Source: Veillonellaceae bacterium (lineage in GTDB: Bacteria > Bacillota > Negativicutes > Veillonellales > Negativicoccaceae). From it: a stretch of DNA of 64,000 bases. Shown here piece after piece: positions 42,971 to 52,827 of this stretch. The stretch covers positions 1 to 64,000 of the forward strand of contig JALELM010000012.1 of the NCBI GenBank assembly GCA_022771805.1, written 5' to 3'. Numbering within the stretch: the stretch's first letter is position 1; each line of letters opens with the position of its first letter. A program made the translations under genes and the position numbers. The notes under the pieces were generated by a model. That model saw only the letters and a list, made by a program, of their open reading frames with translations, was not told the origin of the DNA and did no database searches.

Positions 42971-44953
42971 CCGTTCTTGCGGCCACTTCGGCGATGAGGT
43001 ATCCCCTGTCGGCGAAGGCGGCGTTTCCGGTCCCTGCTTCGGCTGTACCGGCGGGGTCGGCGGCTGTTGCCAGCGTTCCGTCTCCGGCATCTGCGCCGGC
43101 GGTGCGGAAATTGCGTTGCCGTTTCGCTTCGGTGCGGGCGGACTGCCGGGCGGCGGAGTCAACGACTTGTAAGCAAAGAGGTTCGCCACCTGTTGCGAGT
43201 CGATCGTTTCCACTTCCAGCAAGGCCTGCGCCATGGCATGCAATACATCAATATGTTCTTCCAGCAGACGAATCGTGTCGGCATAGGCTTCTTCCGCCAT
43301 TTTTTTCATTTCGCGGTCGATGGCCGCTGCCACATCTTCGCCGTAGTTCCGTTCGGAGCCGAGTTGCTTGCCGAGGAAAATCTGCTCCTGGTGCTCGCCG
43401 AATGTCAGCGGCCCGAGGTCGGCACTCATCCCCCAGCGCATAATCATGTTCCGCAGGATCTGCGTCACGCGCTCCAAGTCATTGGATGCGCCGCTGGAGA
43501 TCTCATTGAAGATGATCTGTTCGGCGCAGCGCCCGCCCAGCAGGACACGCAGCTCCGCCAGCAATTGCCCGCGGGTAATATACGCGCGTTCTTCCTGCGG
43601 CAGGGTCATCGTGTAGCCGCCCGCCTGACCGCGCGGTACGATGGTCACCTTGTGCACCTTGTCCGCTTCCGGCAGGAGCTCCGCGACAATCGCATGCCCC
43701 GATTCGTGATACGCCGTAATCCGGCGTTCTCGCTCACTGATGACATGGCTGCGCCGTTCCGGCCCGTAAGCGACTTTTTCGCTGGCCTCTTCCAGTTCCG
43801 CCATGCCGATTTTCGTTTTGTTCTGCCGCGCGGCAAGCAGAGCCGCTTCATTCAGCAGGTTCGCCAGATCCGCGCCGGTAAACCCGGGCGTCTTCTTGGC
43901 GATCGTATGCAGGTCGATATCGCCTTCCAAGGGCTTGTTTTTCGCGTGCACTTTCAAGATGGCTTCCCGACCGCGCAAGTCCGGCCGACTGACAATGACC
44001 TGCCGGTCAAAACGCCCCGGCCGCAAGAGCGCCGGATCGAGAATATCCGGGCGGTTCGTTGCGGCGAGCGTGATGATCCCCTCATTCGCACCGAAACCGT
44101 CCATTTCGACGAGCAATTGGTTCAGCGTCTGCTCGCGTTCGTCATGACCGCCGCCGAGACCGGAGCCGCGCTGCCGACCGACCGCATCGATTTCATCGAT
44201 AAAGACGATGCAGGGCGCGTTTTTCTTCGCCTGCACAAACAAATCCCGCACGCGCGATGCCCCGACCCCGACAAACATTTCCACAAAGTCGGAACCGCTG
44301 ATGCTGAAGAAAGGCACATTCGCTTCGCCCGCCACCGCTTTGGCCAGGAGCGTCTTCCCGGTACCGGGCGGCCCGAAGAGCAGGATTCCTTTCGGGATTT
44401 TCGCACCGATTGCGGAATACTTACGCGGATTCTTCAGAAAATCGACGACTTCACTTAATTCCTGTTTCGCCTCTTCTTCACCGGCAACATCGGCGAAGCT
44501 GACATTGACTTTACCTTCTTCATGCATCTTCGCCCGGGATTTGCCGAAGTTCATCACCCGGCCGCCGCCGCCCTGGGTCTGGTTCATGATAAAGAACCAC
44601 ACCCCGATCAGGAGCAATATCGGCAAGAGCGAGGTCAGCATGCTCATCCACCAGCTCGGCTGTTCCGGCGGTTTTGCCTGGATAGTCACGCCGTTTTCGC
44701 GCAGCATGGGCAACAGATCGGCATCGTTGTCCGGCGCATAGGTGCTGAACTCGGTACCGTTCTTCAGTTTACCGGTGATGGAGTTGTTCGTCATGGTGAC
44801 ATACTCCACATTTTTCTGCTGCACTTGCATCAAAAAGTTGGAGTAAGTCAGATCCGAACGCTTTTCCTGCGGGTCCACGATATTTGAAAACATCGATACC
44901 GCAATGATGATCAGCAGGACATACAAGCTGACATTTTTAATAAATCGATTCAA
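42968..44953 (-). CDS. ftsH: ATP-dependent zinc metalloprotease FtsH
   Basis: 661 residues, membrane-bound AAA+ protease. Two N-terminal membrane helices (~7-25 and ~105-125) enclose an external loop. Then Walker A GPPGTGKT, Walker [10 protein letters not shown], second-region [19 protein letters not shown], zinc site HESGH and the third ligand region further on. The ~70-residue Pro/Gln-rich C-terminal tail is longer than usual. It degrades misassembled membrane proteins and some regulators. 74 bases after hpt. Confidence 0.97.
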   Translation of the reverse strand: MNRFIKNVSLYVLLIIIAVSMFSNIVDPQEKRSDLTYSNFLMQVQQKNVEYVTMTNNSITGKLKNGTEFSTYAPDNDADLLPMLRENGVTIQAKPPEQPSWWMSMLTSLLPILLLIGVWFFIMNQTQGGGGRVMNFGKSRAKMHEEGKVNVSFADVAGEEEAKQELSEVVDFLKNPRKYSAIGAKIPKGILLFGPPGTGKTLLAKAVAGEANVPFFSISGSDFVEMFVGVGASRVRDLFVQAKKNAPCIVFIDEIDAVGRQRGSGLGGGHDEREQTLNQLLVEMDGFGANEGIITLAATNRPDILDPALLRPGRFDRQVIVSRPDLRGREAILKVHAKNKPLEGDIDLHTIAKKTPGFTGADLANLLNEAALLAARQNKTKIGMAELEEASEKVAYGPERRSHVISERERRITAYHESGHAIVAELLPEADKVHKVTIVPRGQAGGYTMTLPQEERAYITRGQLLAELRVLLGGRCAEQIIFNEISSGASNDLERVTQILRNMIMRWGMSADLGPLTFGEHQEQIFLGKQLGSERNYGEDVAAAIDREMKKMAEEAYADTIRLLEEHIDVLHAMAQALLEVETIDSQQVANLFAYKSLTPPPGSPPAPKRNGNAISAPPAQMPETERWQQPPTPPVQPKQGPETPPSPTGDTSSPKWPQER

Positions 44954-45027
44954 TCTCGTTCCCCTTTCCGCTTTGATATATTCAAAAGGTTCTATTCATT
45001 GTACCATATGCCGCGGAATTTGCCAAT

Positions 45028-45561
45028 TTACCTGTAGCACTCGGGGTGCAAGACGCCGACATAGGGCAAGTTGCGATATTTCTCGGCGAAATCCAACCCG
45101 TAACCGACAACGAATTCATTCGGAACTTCAAAACCGATGTATCTCGTCTCCACTTCCTTTTCGCGGCGCGCCGGCTTGCTGAGCAGAGAGGCCACCGCCA
45201 GCGAGTTGGGCTGCCGTTCGGCCAACACTTCCAGCAGGCGGTGCATCGTCGTCCCCGTGTCGATCATATCCTCGACGATCAACACATCCCGGCCGGCAAT
45301 ATCGACGCTCACGTCCTTGCTGAAGGTAAGCTCGCCGGCTTCCGTATGCAAACCGTAGCTGGAAACGACGAGGTAGTCCGTTTCCACATCCAGCTCAATC
45401 TCCCGCATGAGGTCGGACATAAAAACGGCGGCTCCTTTCAGCACACCGACGAGTAATAATGATTTCCCCGCATAATCCGTCGTAATCCGGCGGCCGAGTT
45501 CCTTTACACGATCGTGCAACTGCGCTTCTGTTACCAATACTTTTTCAATATCCTTATGCAT
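45028..45561 (-). CDS. hpt: Hypoxanthine phosphoribosyltransferase
   Basis: 177 residues, purine salvage: forms IMP (and GMP) from the base and PRPP. PRPP loop VLIVEDMIDTGTT, the flexible loop SSYG, and the C-terminal FVVGYGLDFAEKYRNLPYVG are all intact. RBS GGGAGG. Sits between tilS and ftsH as in most Firmicutes. Confidence 0.96.
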   Translation of the reverse strand: MHKDIEKVLVTEAQLHDRVKELGRRITTDYAGKSLLLVGVLKGAAVFMSDLMREIELDVETDYLVVSSYGLHTEAGELTFSKDVSVDIAGRDVLIVEDMIDTGTTMHRLLEVLAERQPNSLAVASLLSKPARREKEVETRYIGFEVPNEFVVGYGLDFAEKYRNLPYVGVLHPECYR

Positions 45562-45576
45562 ACCGTTTCCTCCCGA

Positions 45577-46899
45577 TTACAGTGTACGATACACGGTACA
45601 GTCTTCCGTATACTGTGCGGCATTCGCAGCCGTTACATAGCCGAAAGCCCGATAAATATAGCGGTCATCCGCCAACAGCACAATGGTATCGCGTTCCTCA
45701 CGCGGAATTTTTGCATCAATCAGCCAATCTTTCCACTTCTTCGTCCCGCCGGTGAGTCGGATCCGATCCCCCGGACGGCGGTAGCGCAAACCGATCGGTC
45801 CCGCGGTTTCCCGCGGCACATAGGTTTCCTCCGCCGCAGACGATTCGGCAACGCGCCGAACGGTCACTTCCCCGAGTTGCATTCGCCCCGTTGCGTCCGG
45901 ATATACCGCCTCCGTCCGCCACACCGGGGCCGGTATTTCCCCTACCCGCAATTCCGTCGCTGTCAGTACGGCTGTAACACCGGCTGTTTTCTGTCGTGTC
46001 CCCGTTTGGCCGGACAGCACCCACTGCCGAAGCCGTTCCAGCTGTTCGTAGCTCAGACTGTGGCCTTTTTGCCGCCACAATTCCCGCAGGCATTGGCGTT
46101 GCACCGCAACCGGCCAATTTGCCAATTCCTTCCTCGCCACGGCAAGCCGCTCGGCGGTTCGGCGGATCGCCGGCGTATAGCAGACCGCCGCACTCGTTTC
46201 CAGATAATCCGTATCATACCGAGCCAAATCCGCCAAACGGCAAAGGTTCTCGCGGATCTGCGGGTTATACTCCGCCAGCAACGGCAACACGCGATGCCGC
46301 AAGGCGTTACGCAGGTAGGTCATATCCGTATTCGTCTCATCGATGCAGGGACGATACGGCAACGTGGCCGCAACCAGCTCGATCTCCGCTCGCGTTACGG
46401 CAAGTAGCGGCCGAATAAGCCGCCCCCGCCGCGGCAGCATACCGCGCAAACCGCGCAGTCCCGTCCCGCGCAGCACGTGGTGCAATACGGTTTCCGCCTG
46501 ATCGTCCGCATGATGCGCCACCGCCAAGCGGTCATAGCGCTCCCGTGCCGCCAATTCATACAAACGGCGATAGCGCAGCTCGCGCGCTGCCGTCTCGACG
46601 GATTTCCCCGTCTTACGCACCGCTTCCGGCACATCCGCATCCAAGCGATAAAAGGGAACACCCTCCGCGGCGGCCAATGCCGCCACCGCATCCACTTCGG
46701 CATCCGCCGCCGGGCGCAAATGATGATGGACATAGGCCAGGCCGACGGCAATTCCCTCCTGCTCCCGCACACGAGCCAACAGCACCGCCAGTACCAGCGA
46801 ATCCGGCCCGCCGCTGCAGCCGACGAGAATGCGTTCCCCCCGCCGCCACAGCCCTTCCGCCGCCGCATAGGCAACTACCCGTGCCGCAAAATCCTTCAT
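45577..46899 (-). CDS. tilS: tRNA(Ile)-lysidine synthetase
   Basis: 440 residues. N-terminal PP-loop ATPase domain with SGGPDS (residues ~30-35), then the TilS substrate-binding and C-terminal domains (LRYRRPGDRIRLTGGTKKWKDWLID). Converts C34 of the minor tRNA-Ile to lysidine so that it reads AUA. Its start overlaps the preceding Ppx/GppA stop by four bases. Confidence 0.95.
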   Translation of the reverse strand: MKDFAARVVAYAAAEGLWRRGERILVGCSGGPDSLVLAVLLARVREQEGIAVGLAYVHHHLRPAADAEVDAVAALAAAEGVPFYRLDADVPEAVRKTGKSVETAARELRYRRLYELAARERYDRLAVAHHADDQAETVLHHVLRGTGLRGLRGMLPRRGRLIRPLLAVTRAEIELVAATLPYRPCIDETNTDMTYLRNALRHRVLPLLAEYNPQIRENLCRLADLARYDTDYLETSAAVCYTPAIRRTAERLAVARKELANWPVAVQRQCLRELWRQKGHSLSYEQLERLRQWVLSGQTGTRQKTAGVTAVLTATELRVGEIPAPVWRTEAVYPDATGRMQLGEVTVRRVAESSAAEETYVPRETAGPIGLRYRRPGDRIRLTGGTKKWKDWLIDAKIPREERDTIVLLADDRYIYRAFGYVTAANAAQYTEDCTVYRTL

Positions 46900-47786
46900 G
46901 ACCGATACGTCTCCTGCCAGGCTCCTTCCAGAATATCCGCATCGCTGATGCTGATTTCCGGCAGAGCGAAATACTCCATAATACCGGCTGCAATAACGGC
47001 GCCGGCGACGATAATATCCGCCCGCTCGGAATCCAAGCCCGGCAACTGCAGCCTTTCTTCGTAAGACAGGCTCGCCAGCAGCTCCTGCAATTCCGTCACC
47101 TGAGCAGCCGTAAGAACGTATCCCTGCACCCGTGATGCATCATATGCTTCCATTTTCTCCTGAATCGTCACGAGCGAAGTCCAAGTGCCGCCGATGCCGA
47201 TCCAATGCGCGACCGGCTCCATTTGTTCCGTTCTTTCCCGGAACAAAGCAAAGCAATGCTTCTTGAGCTCGCCGATACCGCGGCGAGTCATCATGTCAAA
47301 ATCCCGCGTGCCGCGCACGGCTCCGACGGGCATGCTGACGACCAGACCGATGTCACCGCCCAGACCGACACTGATCTCCGTGCTGCCGCCGCCGATGTCG
47401 ACTACTGTCGTCAATTTGCCGGTATACCCGGACGCGCCGAGATAGCCGTATCGTGCCTCTTCTTCGCCGCTGATAATCCGCACCGGTACCCCGAGCAGCC
47501 GTTCCGCCGCCGCGGCAAATTCCGCACCGTCGGCCGCTTCCCGCAACGCTTCGGTAGCAATGGCCGTCCATTCCGTTGCGCCCCACTCGTGTCCCTGCCG
47601 CTGCAATTCGGCAAGCCCTTCCAACGTCCTGCGCGAGGCCGCTTCACTTAATTTTTCACCTTTACTCAGACCGTCTCCGAGTCGAGTAGTACGCAATGTT
47701 TTACCGACGGTCCGGAAGCCGTCCGCCGTTCTTTCCGCAACCAACAGGCGAATGGTATTTGTTCCGATATCAATGACCGCTTGCAT
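46896..47786 (-). CDS. Ppx/GppA family phosphatase, short form
   Basis: 296 residues, ASKHA-fold exopolyphosphatase/guanosine pentaphosphatase domain only. Motifs are intact: AVIDIGTNTIRLLV, IISGEEEARYGYLG with the catalytic Glu, and VVDIGGGSTEISVG. Short single-domain members usually act on polyphosphate or pppGpp; which one is not clear here. RBS GGGAGG. Coupled to tilS. First of three family members in the window. Confidence 0.9.
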   Translation of the reverse strand: MQAVIDIGTNTIRLLVAERTADGFRTVGKTLRTTRLGDGLSKGEKLSEAASRRTLEGLAELQRQGHEWGATEWTAIATEALREAADGAEFAAAAERLLGVPVRIISGEEEARYGYLGASGYTGKLTTVVDIGGGSTEISVGLGGDIGLVVSMPVGAVRGTRDFDMMTRRGIGELKKHCFALFRERTEQMEPVAHWIGIGGTWTSLVTIQEKMEAYDASRVQGYVLTAAQVTELQELLASLSYEERLQLPGLDSERADIIVAGAVIAAGIMEYFALPEISISDADILEGAWQETYRS

Positions 47787-47798
47787 CTATGCCTCCCA

Positions 47799-47826
47799 AC
47801 AAAAAAGCACCCCCTTGCGGGGATTG
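47799..47826 (-). terminator. Terminator after the S1-domain gene
   Basis: GCA-at-CCCC hairpin (GCACCCCC ... GGGGattGC) followed by T6 on the minus strand, right before the Ppx/GppA RBS. Probably incomplete, or Ppx/GppA starts from a promoter not recognised here. Confidence 0.6.
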
Positions 47827-47833
47827 CCTCTCT

Positions 47834-48292
47834 TTAATCCGATCGACGCGCGCCGCGTCCGCCGCGCTTCGATTCCGTATTGCGCTTCAAATCGCTCAGA
47901 CGTTCGTCGCTGTCGCGCAGAAAACGGCTTAATTTATCCTCAAATGACATGGGTCCTTGCGGACGACGCCCCCGTTCCTTACGCTCACGGAATTGCGGGC
48001 GTGCTTCGCGTGCCGGTTGCGAAAAATTCCGCTCCCGCTGCGGTGCATCCGCCGGTTTCGGCTTTGCCTGCTTGATCGACAGGGCAATCTTCCCGCCGGC
48101 ATCTTTCGATACCACTTTCACTTCCACGCGCTGCCCTACCTGCAGGTATTCATTGATATCGCTCACATATTCATGTGCGACTTCCGAAATATGCACCAGG
48201 CCGACCGCTTTGTCCGGCAATTCCACGAAGGCACCGAACTTTGCCAGCCCGGTGATTTCACCTTCCACGATACTTCCGATTTCTACGCTCAT
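47834..48292 (-). CDS. yabR: S1 RNA-binding domain protein (YabR-like)
   Basis: 152 residues: an N-terminal S1 OB-fold (residues 1-75, VEGEITGLAKFGAFVELP, GLVHISEVAHEYV) and a basic, low-complexity C-terminus rich in Arg, Gln and Glu. Homologues follow divIC in many Firmicutes; they associate with ribosomes or RNA. RBS AAGGAGG. Downstream of divIC, in the same direction. Confidence 0.92.
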   Translation of the reverse strand: MSVEIGSIVEGEITGLAKFGAFVELPDKAVGLVHISEVAHEYVSDINEYLQVGQRVEVKVVSKDAGGKIALSIKQAKPKPADAPQRERNFSQPAREARPQFRERKERGRRPQGPMSFEDKLSRFLRDSDERLSDLKRNTESKRGGRGARRSD

Positions 48293-48380
48293 GCGAAACG
48301 AACATCCTCCTTGGCTTTTACTAAGCTGAATAAATAAAATAACTCCCCTATATTATAAGGGATAACCGCATTCCGTGCAA

Positions 48381-48680
48381 TTAGCGAATGTAGGGGACTT
48401 CCTTTTCCTTTACCAGCCCCAGCTGTTCTCTCGCCTCTTTCTCCACGGCCTGCAGGTCATTGTAATGCGCCTTTTGCTCCGCAAGCTCCTGCTGCTCCTG
48501 CCGCAGACGAATTTCTTCCTGCTGCATATGCACCATCTCCGTATGCAGATGGTACCATTCGTACGCAACGTTGCCGACCCACAGCAAGGCCGCAAACGCC
48601 AGCACGATAAGCACCGCCTTGCGCCAAGACAGACGACTGCCTCTGTTTTTTTGTTCCCGTCGATTCGCCCGCTCCATCAT
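48381..48680 (-). CDS. divIC: Septum formation initiator, DivIC/FtsB-like
   Basis: 99 residues: basic cytosolic start, one membrane helix (~22-40, AVLIVLAFAALLWVGNVAY) and a coiled-coil tail (LHTEMVHMQQEEIRLRQEQ), ending in a short conserved tail (KEVPYIR). Part of the divisome FtsB/FtsL/DivIB complex. Two ATGs in tandem (48680 and 48677); the second is better spaced from GGAGG. An extended -10 (TGATACAAT) lies upstream. Confidence 0.9.
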   Translation of the reverse strand: MMERANRREQKNRGSRLSWRKAVLIVLAFAALLWVGNVAYEWYHLHTEMVHMQQEEIRLRQEQQELAEQKAHYNDLQAVEKEAREQLGLVKEKEVPYIR

Positions 48681-48744
48681 TGCCTCCGTATCGCCCTTAT
48701 TGTATCACATGTTGGCAAGGAACCGACCGTTTTTACGCAAAACA

Positions 48745-48772
48745 AAACGGGCGCTCTTTCGAGTGCCCGTTT
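48745..48772. terminator. Terminator after rplL
   Basis: AAACGGGCgCTC-TTTC-GAGtGCCCGTTT; on the minus strand followed by TGTTTTG. Confidence 0.85.
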
Positions 48773-48785
48773 CTACTGACGAAAC

Positions 48786-49157
48786 TTATTTCAATTCGAC
48801 AGTTGCGCCCGCTTCTTCGAGGGAAGCTTTCAACGCTTCCGCATCCGCCTTGGCGAGACCTTCTTTGACAACGCCCGGAGCGCCGTCTACCAATGCTTTG
48901 GCTTCTTTCAAGCCGAGGCCGGTCGCTTCGCGAACAACTTTGATTACGTTGATCTTGGATGCGCCGACTTCTTTCAAATGTACGTCAAATTCCGATTTTT
49001 CCGCTGCCGCATCGGCACCGCCCGCTGCCGGAGCTGCCGCTACCGCTACCGGAGCTGCCGCGGAAACACCGAATTCTTCTTCCATTGCCTTGACCAATTC
49101 CGCAAGTTCGAGAACGGTCATTTCTTTGATTGCTTGCATGATTTCCTGTTGAGTCAT
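48786..49157 (-). CDS. rplL: 50S ribosomal protein L7/L12
   Basis: 123 residues: N-terminal dimer helices, Ala-rich hinge ([19 protein letters not shown]) and the C-terminal factor-binding domain ([22 protein letters not shown]). It forms the stalk that recruits translation factors. It is the last gene of its operon: a terminator follows, and rpoB is not next as it is in most bacteria. Confidence 0.97.
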   Translation of the reverse strand: MTQQEIMQAIKEMTVLELAELVKAMEEEFGVSAAAPVAVAAAPAAGGADAAAEKSEFDVHLKEVGASKINVIKVVREATGLGLKEAKALVDGAPGVVKEGLAKADAEALKASLEEAGATVELK

Positions 49158-49186
49158 GATACTCCTCCTAATGGTAAATAATGCGC

Positions 49187-49717
49187 TTATGCGCTTTCTT
49201 TTTGTTTACGCACAGCCTCGAGTACATAAACGAGGTTGTTGATGTTGCCCTGCAGGCAACGAACCACACCGCTGATCGGCGCTTGCATGCTGCCCACCAA
49301 TTTGGCAAGCAGTACTTCGCGACTCGGCAAATCGGCCAAGTGCTGTACGGCCGCCACGTCGACGACAGCGCCTTCCAGCAGGCCTGCCTTGACGGTCAAC
49401 GCTTCGGACTTCGTTTCTTCGATGAATTCCTTTAATGCTTTTGCCGGCGCGACAGCATCCGTTGTGGAGATCGCGATCGCGTTCGGCCCGTGCAGGAATG
49501 CATCGAAACCTTCCAGTCCGAGCTCATTTGCGGCAATTGCCGTCAAACGGTTCTTAATAACCTGGTACTTGACGCCGTGGGAGAGGAACTTACGGCGCAA
49601 CTGCGTCGCATCCGCTACCGACAAGCCGGTATATTCTACCAGCACGGCCCCTTTGGCCTCCTGCAATTCCGCACGCATGCGGTCAATGACTTGTTTCTTT
49701 TCCGGTGTTCCGGCCAA
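49187..49717 (-). CDS. rplJ: 50S ribosomal protein L10
   Basis: 176 residues. Binds 23S rRNA and the L7/L12 dimers; [21 protein letters not shown] and [14 protein letters not shown] are typical. The start is TTG at 49717, set by a strong AAAGGAGGTG six bases upstream; the open frame continues to 49852 only through the leader. A weak initiation codon helps autoregulation. Confidence 0.95.
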   Translation of the reverse strand: MAGTPEKKQVIDRMRAELQEAKGAVLVEYTGLSVADATQLRRKFLSHGVKYQVIKNRLTAIAANELGLEGFDAFLHGPNAIAISTTDAVAPAKALKEFIEETKSEALTVKAGLLEGAVVDVAAVQHLADLPSREVLLAKLVGSMQAPISGVVRCLQGNINNLVYVLEAVRKQKESA

Positions 49718-49772
49718 TGTAGACACCTCCTTTGCTACATGTTTTATATTTGCACTGTAGCTATAGAAAACG

Positions 49773-49870
49773 ACCTCGCATCGCTCACGAGGTCGCGCAC
49801 CGACAGTTCTGCCGGTACTCAGCCTCGGGTGGCGGGTTACCCCATTACACATACCACCGGTCTTAAGCTA
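49773..49870 (-). ncRNA. Ribosomal protein L10 leader (autoregulatory RNA)
   Basis: Between rplA and rplJ. Minus strand shows a stem with GACCTCG-TGAGCGAT-GCGAGGTC then GTTTTC (49773-49795 region), preceded by paired elements around ACCGGCAGAACTGTCGGT and TTAAGACCGGTGGTATG. This is the layout of the L10(L12)4-binding leader. Boundaries are approximate. Confidence 0.65.
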
Positions 49871-49883
49871 AGTGTAAATAGAA

Positions 49884-50588
49884 TTATTCTTTCGGTGCCA
49901 CTACCGATGTGATGTCCAGAGCAATCCCCGGCCCCATCGTGGCACTCAGTGTGACGGACTTCATGTACTGTCCCTTGGTGCTCGCCGGACGTGCTTTGGC
50001 GATGCGGTCAAAAATCGCCATGATATTTTCACGGAGATTTTCTTCACTGAAGGATGCTTTACCGACGCTCAGCTGGATGTTTCCCGCCTTGTCCGTACGG
50101 TATTGTACTTTACCCGCCTTGACTTCCTGAATCGCTTTGGCGACGTCCATGGTTACCGTGCCGTCCTTCGGGTTCGGCATCAGGCCTTTCGGGCCGAGCA
50201 CCTTCCCGAGACGACCGACAACGGCCATCATGTCCGGGGTTGCCACGACTACGTCGAAATCGAACCAGCCGCCCTGGATTTTCGGAATCAATTCTTCACC
50301 GCCGACATATTCGGCGCCGGCCCCTTCCGCTTCGGCCAACTTCGGACCTTTTGCGAAAACGAGGACCTTTTTCGTCTTACCTGTGCCGTGCGGAAGCACC
50401 ATCGCACCGCGGATCTGCTGATCCGCATACTTCGGATCGACGTTCAGGTTGAACGCCATTTCCACCGACTCGTCAAAATTGGCCTTGGCCGTCTGCTTGA
50501 CCAGCGCGACCGCCTCATCCAATCCATATACCTTGTTACGGTCGACGAGTTCGGAGGCCTGTTTGTATTTCTTGCCCATTTTTGCCAT
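49884..50588 (-). CDS. rplA: 50S ribosomal protein L1
   Basis: 234 residues, usual length; builds the L1 stalk and can repress its own operon. Markers: [15 protein letters not shown] and [31 protein letters not shown]. 21 bases after rplK. Confidence 0.98.
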   Translation of the reverse strand: MAKMGKKYKQASELVDRNKVYGLDEAVALVKQTAKANFDESVEMAFNLNVDPKYADQQIRGAMVLPHGTGKTKKVLVFAKGPKLAEAEGAGAEYVGGEELIPKIQGGWFDFDVVVATPDMMAVVGRLGKVLGPKGLMPNPKDGTVTMDVAKAIQEVKAGKVQYRTDKAGNIQLSVGKASFSEENLRENIMAIFDRIAKARPASTKGQYMKSVTLSATMGPGIALDITSVVAPKE

Positions 50589-50609
50589 AATTCCTCCTTA
50601 ATCCCCTCG

Positions 50610-51035
50610 TTATTCCGTAACCGTGATACCCATGCTGCGCGCCGTGCCTTCGACCATCTGCATCGCCGCTTCCACATCGTTGGCGTTCAGGTCGGGCATT
50701 TTCGTTTCCGCGATTTCACGGATTTGCGCTTTCGTGACGCTGCCGACTTTCGTCTTGTTCGGTTCGCCGGAAGCTTTTTCCAGCCCCGCCGCTTTTTTCA
50801 ACAGAACAGCCGCCGGCGGCGTTTTGGTAATAAAAGTAAAGGAACGATCGTCATACACCGTAATTTCTACCGGAATAATCAGACCCACCTGCTGAGCGGT
50901 ACGCGCATTGAATTCCTGTACGAAGGCCATGATGTTGACCCCCGCCTGACCCAAGGCCGGACCTACCGGCGGTGCCGGAGTGGCTTTCCCCGCTTCTACC
51001 TGCAGTTTTACCATTTTTGCTACTTTTTTTGCCAT
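50610..51035 (-). CDS. rplK: 50S ribosomal protein L11
   Basis: 141 residues. Pro-rich N-terminal domain ([19 protein letters not shown]) and rRNA-binding C-terminal domain ([25 protein letters not shown]). Part of the GTPase-associated centre and needed for RelA response. RBS TGGAGG. Confidence 0.98.
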   Translation of the reverse strand: MAKKVAKMVKLQVEAGKATPAPPVGPALGQAGVNIMAFVQEFNARTAQQVGLIIPVEITVYDDRSFTFITKTPPAAVLLKKAAGLEKASGEPNKTKVGSVTKAQIREIAETKMPDLNANDVEAAMQMVEGTARSMGITVTE

Positions 51036-51106
51036 GTCTTACACCTCCATTCGTTGTAAGATGTGGTACAAACGGACCGAAGTCCTCCCACCCGCGCTGA
51101 CGCGCG

Positions 51107-51658
51107 TCATTTATTAGAGTGTATTTCGGGTGCCGCTTCAAATTGCGCGGCATCCAACTCTACGGATGTATCGCTGCCGAATACATTCAGCAGCACGCGA
51201 ATCCGCCCTTTGTCCGGGAATACTTCCTCGACTCGGGCCATCTGTTCGGCAAACGCCCCGCCGGTGATACGAATCTTGTCGCCGACTTGTACCGTCAGCT
51301 TCGCCACCGGAGGCGCCGTGCTTTCCTGCCGCTGCAGAATACGCGCCACTTCTTCCTCGCTGAGCGGAATCGGTTTCGTGGTGGTCCCGACGAAACCGGT
51401 CACGCCGGGCGTATTACGCACGACATACCAGCTGCGATCGTTGACTTCCATTTCCACCAGGACATAGCCCGGAAATAATTTCCGTTGCACGGTGCGTGCA
51501 CGGCCTTCCTTGACATCCACTTCGTCCTGCATCGGGACGAGTATCTGCCGAATGGTATCGGTCATCCCGAGTGACTGGACTTTCAGCTCCAGATTGGTCT
51601 TTACTTTATTTTCATAACCGGAGTAGGTATGAATGACATACCATTTGATATCCGCCAT
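51107..51658 (-). CDS. nusG: Transcription termination/antitermination factor NusG
   Basis: 183 residues: NGN domain (WYVIHTYSGYENKVKTNLE) and KOW domain near the end (VGDKIRITGGAFAEQMARVEEV). Binds RNA polymerase and links it to Rho or the ribosome. RBS GGGAGG; 15 bases after secE. Confidence 0.97.
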   Translation of the reverse strand: MADIKWYVIHTYSGYENKVKTNLELKVQSLGMTDTIRQILVPMQDEVDVKEGRARTVQRKLFPGYVLVEMEVNDRSWYVVRNTPGVTGFVGTTTKPIPLSEEEVARILQRQESTAPPVAKLTVQVGDKIRITGGAFAEQMARVEEVFPDKGRIRVLLNVFGSDTSVELDAAQFEAAPEIHSNK

Positions 51659-51673
51659 TTTCGCCTCCCGGAT

Positions 51674-51889
51674 CTAAATCAGGCCGGCAAACAGTCGGAA
51701 CAGCCCGGTAAACACGAAATCCACCGCCATAATCAAAAAGGAAATGAAGATGGCGGTAATAAACACAACAATCGTATAGCGTACCAATTCGCTCTTCGTC
51801 GGCCACTGCACTTTTTTCATTTCCTGCCGTACGCCGCGAATAAACGCCGTCATCCCTTGCTGTTGTGCTACTGCATTTTGTCTTGCCAT
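51674..51889 (-). CDS. secE: Preprotein translocase subunit SecE
   Basis: 71 residues with one membrane helix near the end (IVVFITAIFISFLIMAVDFVF) and the conserved RGVRQEMKKVQWPTKSEL ahead of it. Forms the SecYEG channel. Normal length for a Firmicute. Confidence 0.96.
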   Translation of the reverse strand: MARQNAVAQQQGMTAFIRGVRQEMKKVQWPTKSELVRYTIVVFITAIFISFLIMAVDFVFTGLFRLFAGLI

Positions 51890-51931
51890 TCCGGCCTCCG
51901 CTTCTTCATTGCTTCCGATACCGGGAACGCC

Positions 51932-52081
51932 TTATTTCGTTTCCCGATGCAATGTGTGTTTTTTACAGAACTTGCAATATTTATTCATTTCCAGACGTTC
52001 CGTCGTGTTCTTCTTATTCTTGTTCGTCTGGTAGTTGCGCTGCTTACATTCCGTGCACGCAAGAGTTACTGCATCGCGCAT
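51932..52081 (-). CDS. rpmG: 50S ribosomal protein L33
   Basis: 49 residues, zinc-binding form with CTEC and CKFC pairs ([17 protein letters not shown] ... [18 protein letters not shown]). The start ATG 52081 follows GAGGTG; the longer frame is discarded. The Cys-containing form needs zinc. Confidence 0.95.
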   Translation of the reverse strand: MRDAVTLACTECKQRNYQTNKNKKNTTERLEMNKYCKFCKKHTLHRETK

Positions 52082-52144
52082 GGTCACACCTCGCTCACTT
52101 TCCGTTACAGACGAACGGAAATCTCCGTCCGTACATTCCAATAT

Positions 52145-52173
52145 ACTTTAGCACAGATGCCTTGTGCTGTCAA
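52145..52173 (-). promoter_or_regulatory. Promoter of rpmG-secE-nusG-rplKA
   Basis: Minus strand: TTGACA (52168-52173), 17-bp spacer, TAAAGT (52145-52150). Confidence 0.8.
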
Positions 52174-52216
52174 TGAAAGCCGCTCCCGGCGCTTGCCGGA
52201 CAGGCGCAAAGGCAAC

Positions 52217-52242
52217 GGCAAAAGCCCTCGTCTTGCGAGGGC
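52217..52242 (-). terminator. Terminator of infC-rpmI-rplT
   Basis: GCCCTCG-TCTTG-CGAGGGC followed by TTTTGCC on the minus strand. Confidence 0.8.
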
Positions 52243-52251
52243 GACAGCACA

Positions 52252-52602
52252 TTACGCGTTTTTCGCCGTTTCGACCAGCTTGCTGAATGCCGCCGGATCT
52301 TGGATTGCCAAGTCGGAGAGCATTTTGCGGTTGATCGTCACGCCCGCTTTGTTCAGGCCGGCGATCAAACGGCTGTACGTCGTCCCGTTCAGGCGGGCCG
52401 CCGCATTGATACGAGCGATCCAAAGACGACGGAAATCGCGTTTTTTACGGCGACGGTCACGGCGTGCATACGCCAACGAGTGCATGACCGACTCGTTTGC
52501 CTTTTTGAACTGGCGATTCCGTGCGCCGCGATAACCCTTAGCTAATTTCAGAATTTTTTTATGGCGTCTACGTGCCGTAACGCCTGTTTTTACTCGTGCC
52601 AT
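52252..52602 (-). CDS. rplT: 50S ribosomal protein L20
   Basis: 116 residues, very basic N-terminal helix ([24 protein letters not shown]). Early assembly protein and autoregulator of the infC operon. RBS AAGGAGG. Confidence 0.98.
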   Translation of the reverse strand: MARVKTGVTARRRHKKILKLAKGYRGARNRQFKKANESVMHSLAYARRDRRRKKRDFRRLWIARINAAARLNGTTYSRLIAGLNKAGVTINRKMLSDLAIQDPAAFSKLVETAKNA

Positions 52603-52618
52603 CCTCTGTCCTCCTTCA

Positions 52619-52816
52619 TTAACCGTTCGGCAACATGCGTTCTACACGCTTCTGATCGGACTTGCTGACCATTGCGGCTTTACGCAATTGACGAATTCGC
52701 TTCGGACTCTTTTTTTCCAAGATGTGGCTCTTGAACGCCTTGCTGCGTTTGAACAGACCGCTGCCCGTCTTCTTGAAGCGTTTGGCTGCGGAGCGTTTAG
52801 TTTTCATTTTCGGCAT
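52619..52816 (-). CDS. rpmI: 50S ribosomal protein L35
   Basis: 65 residues, start [20 protein letters not shown] as in other bacteria. 11 bases after infC, RBS AAGGAGG. Confidence 0.98.
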   Translation of the reverse strand: MPKMKTKRSAAKRFKKTGSGLFKRSKAFKSHILEKKSPKRIRQLRKAAMVSKSDQKRVERMLPNG

Positions 52817-52827
52817 GATAAGCCTCC

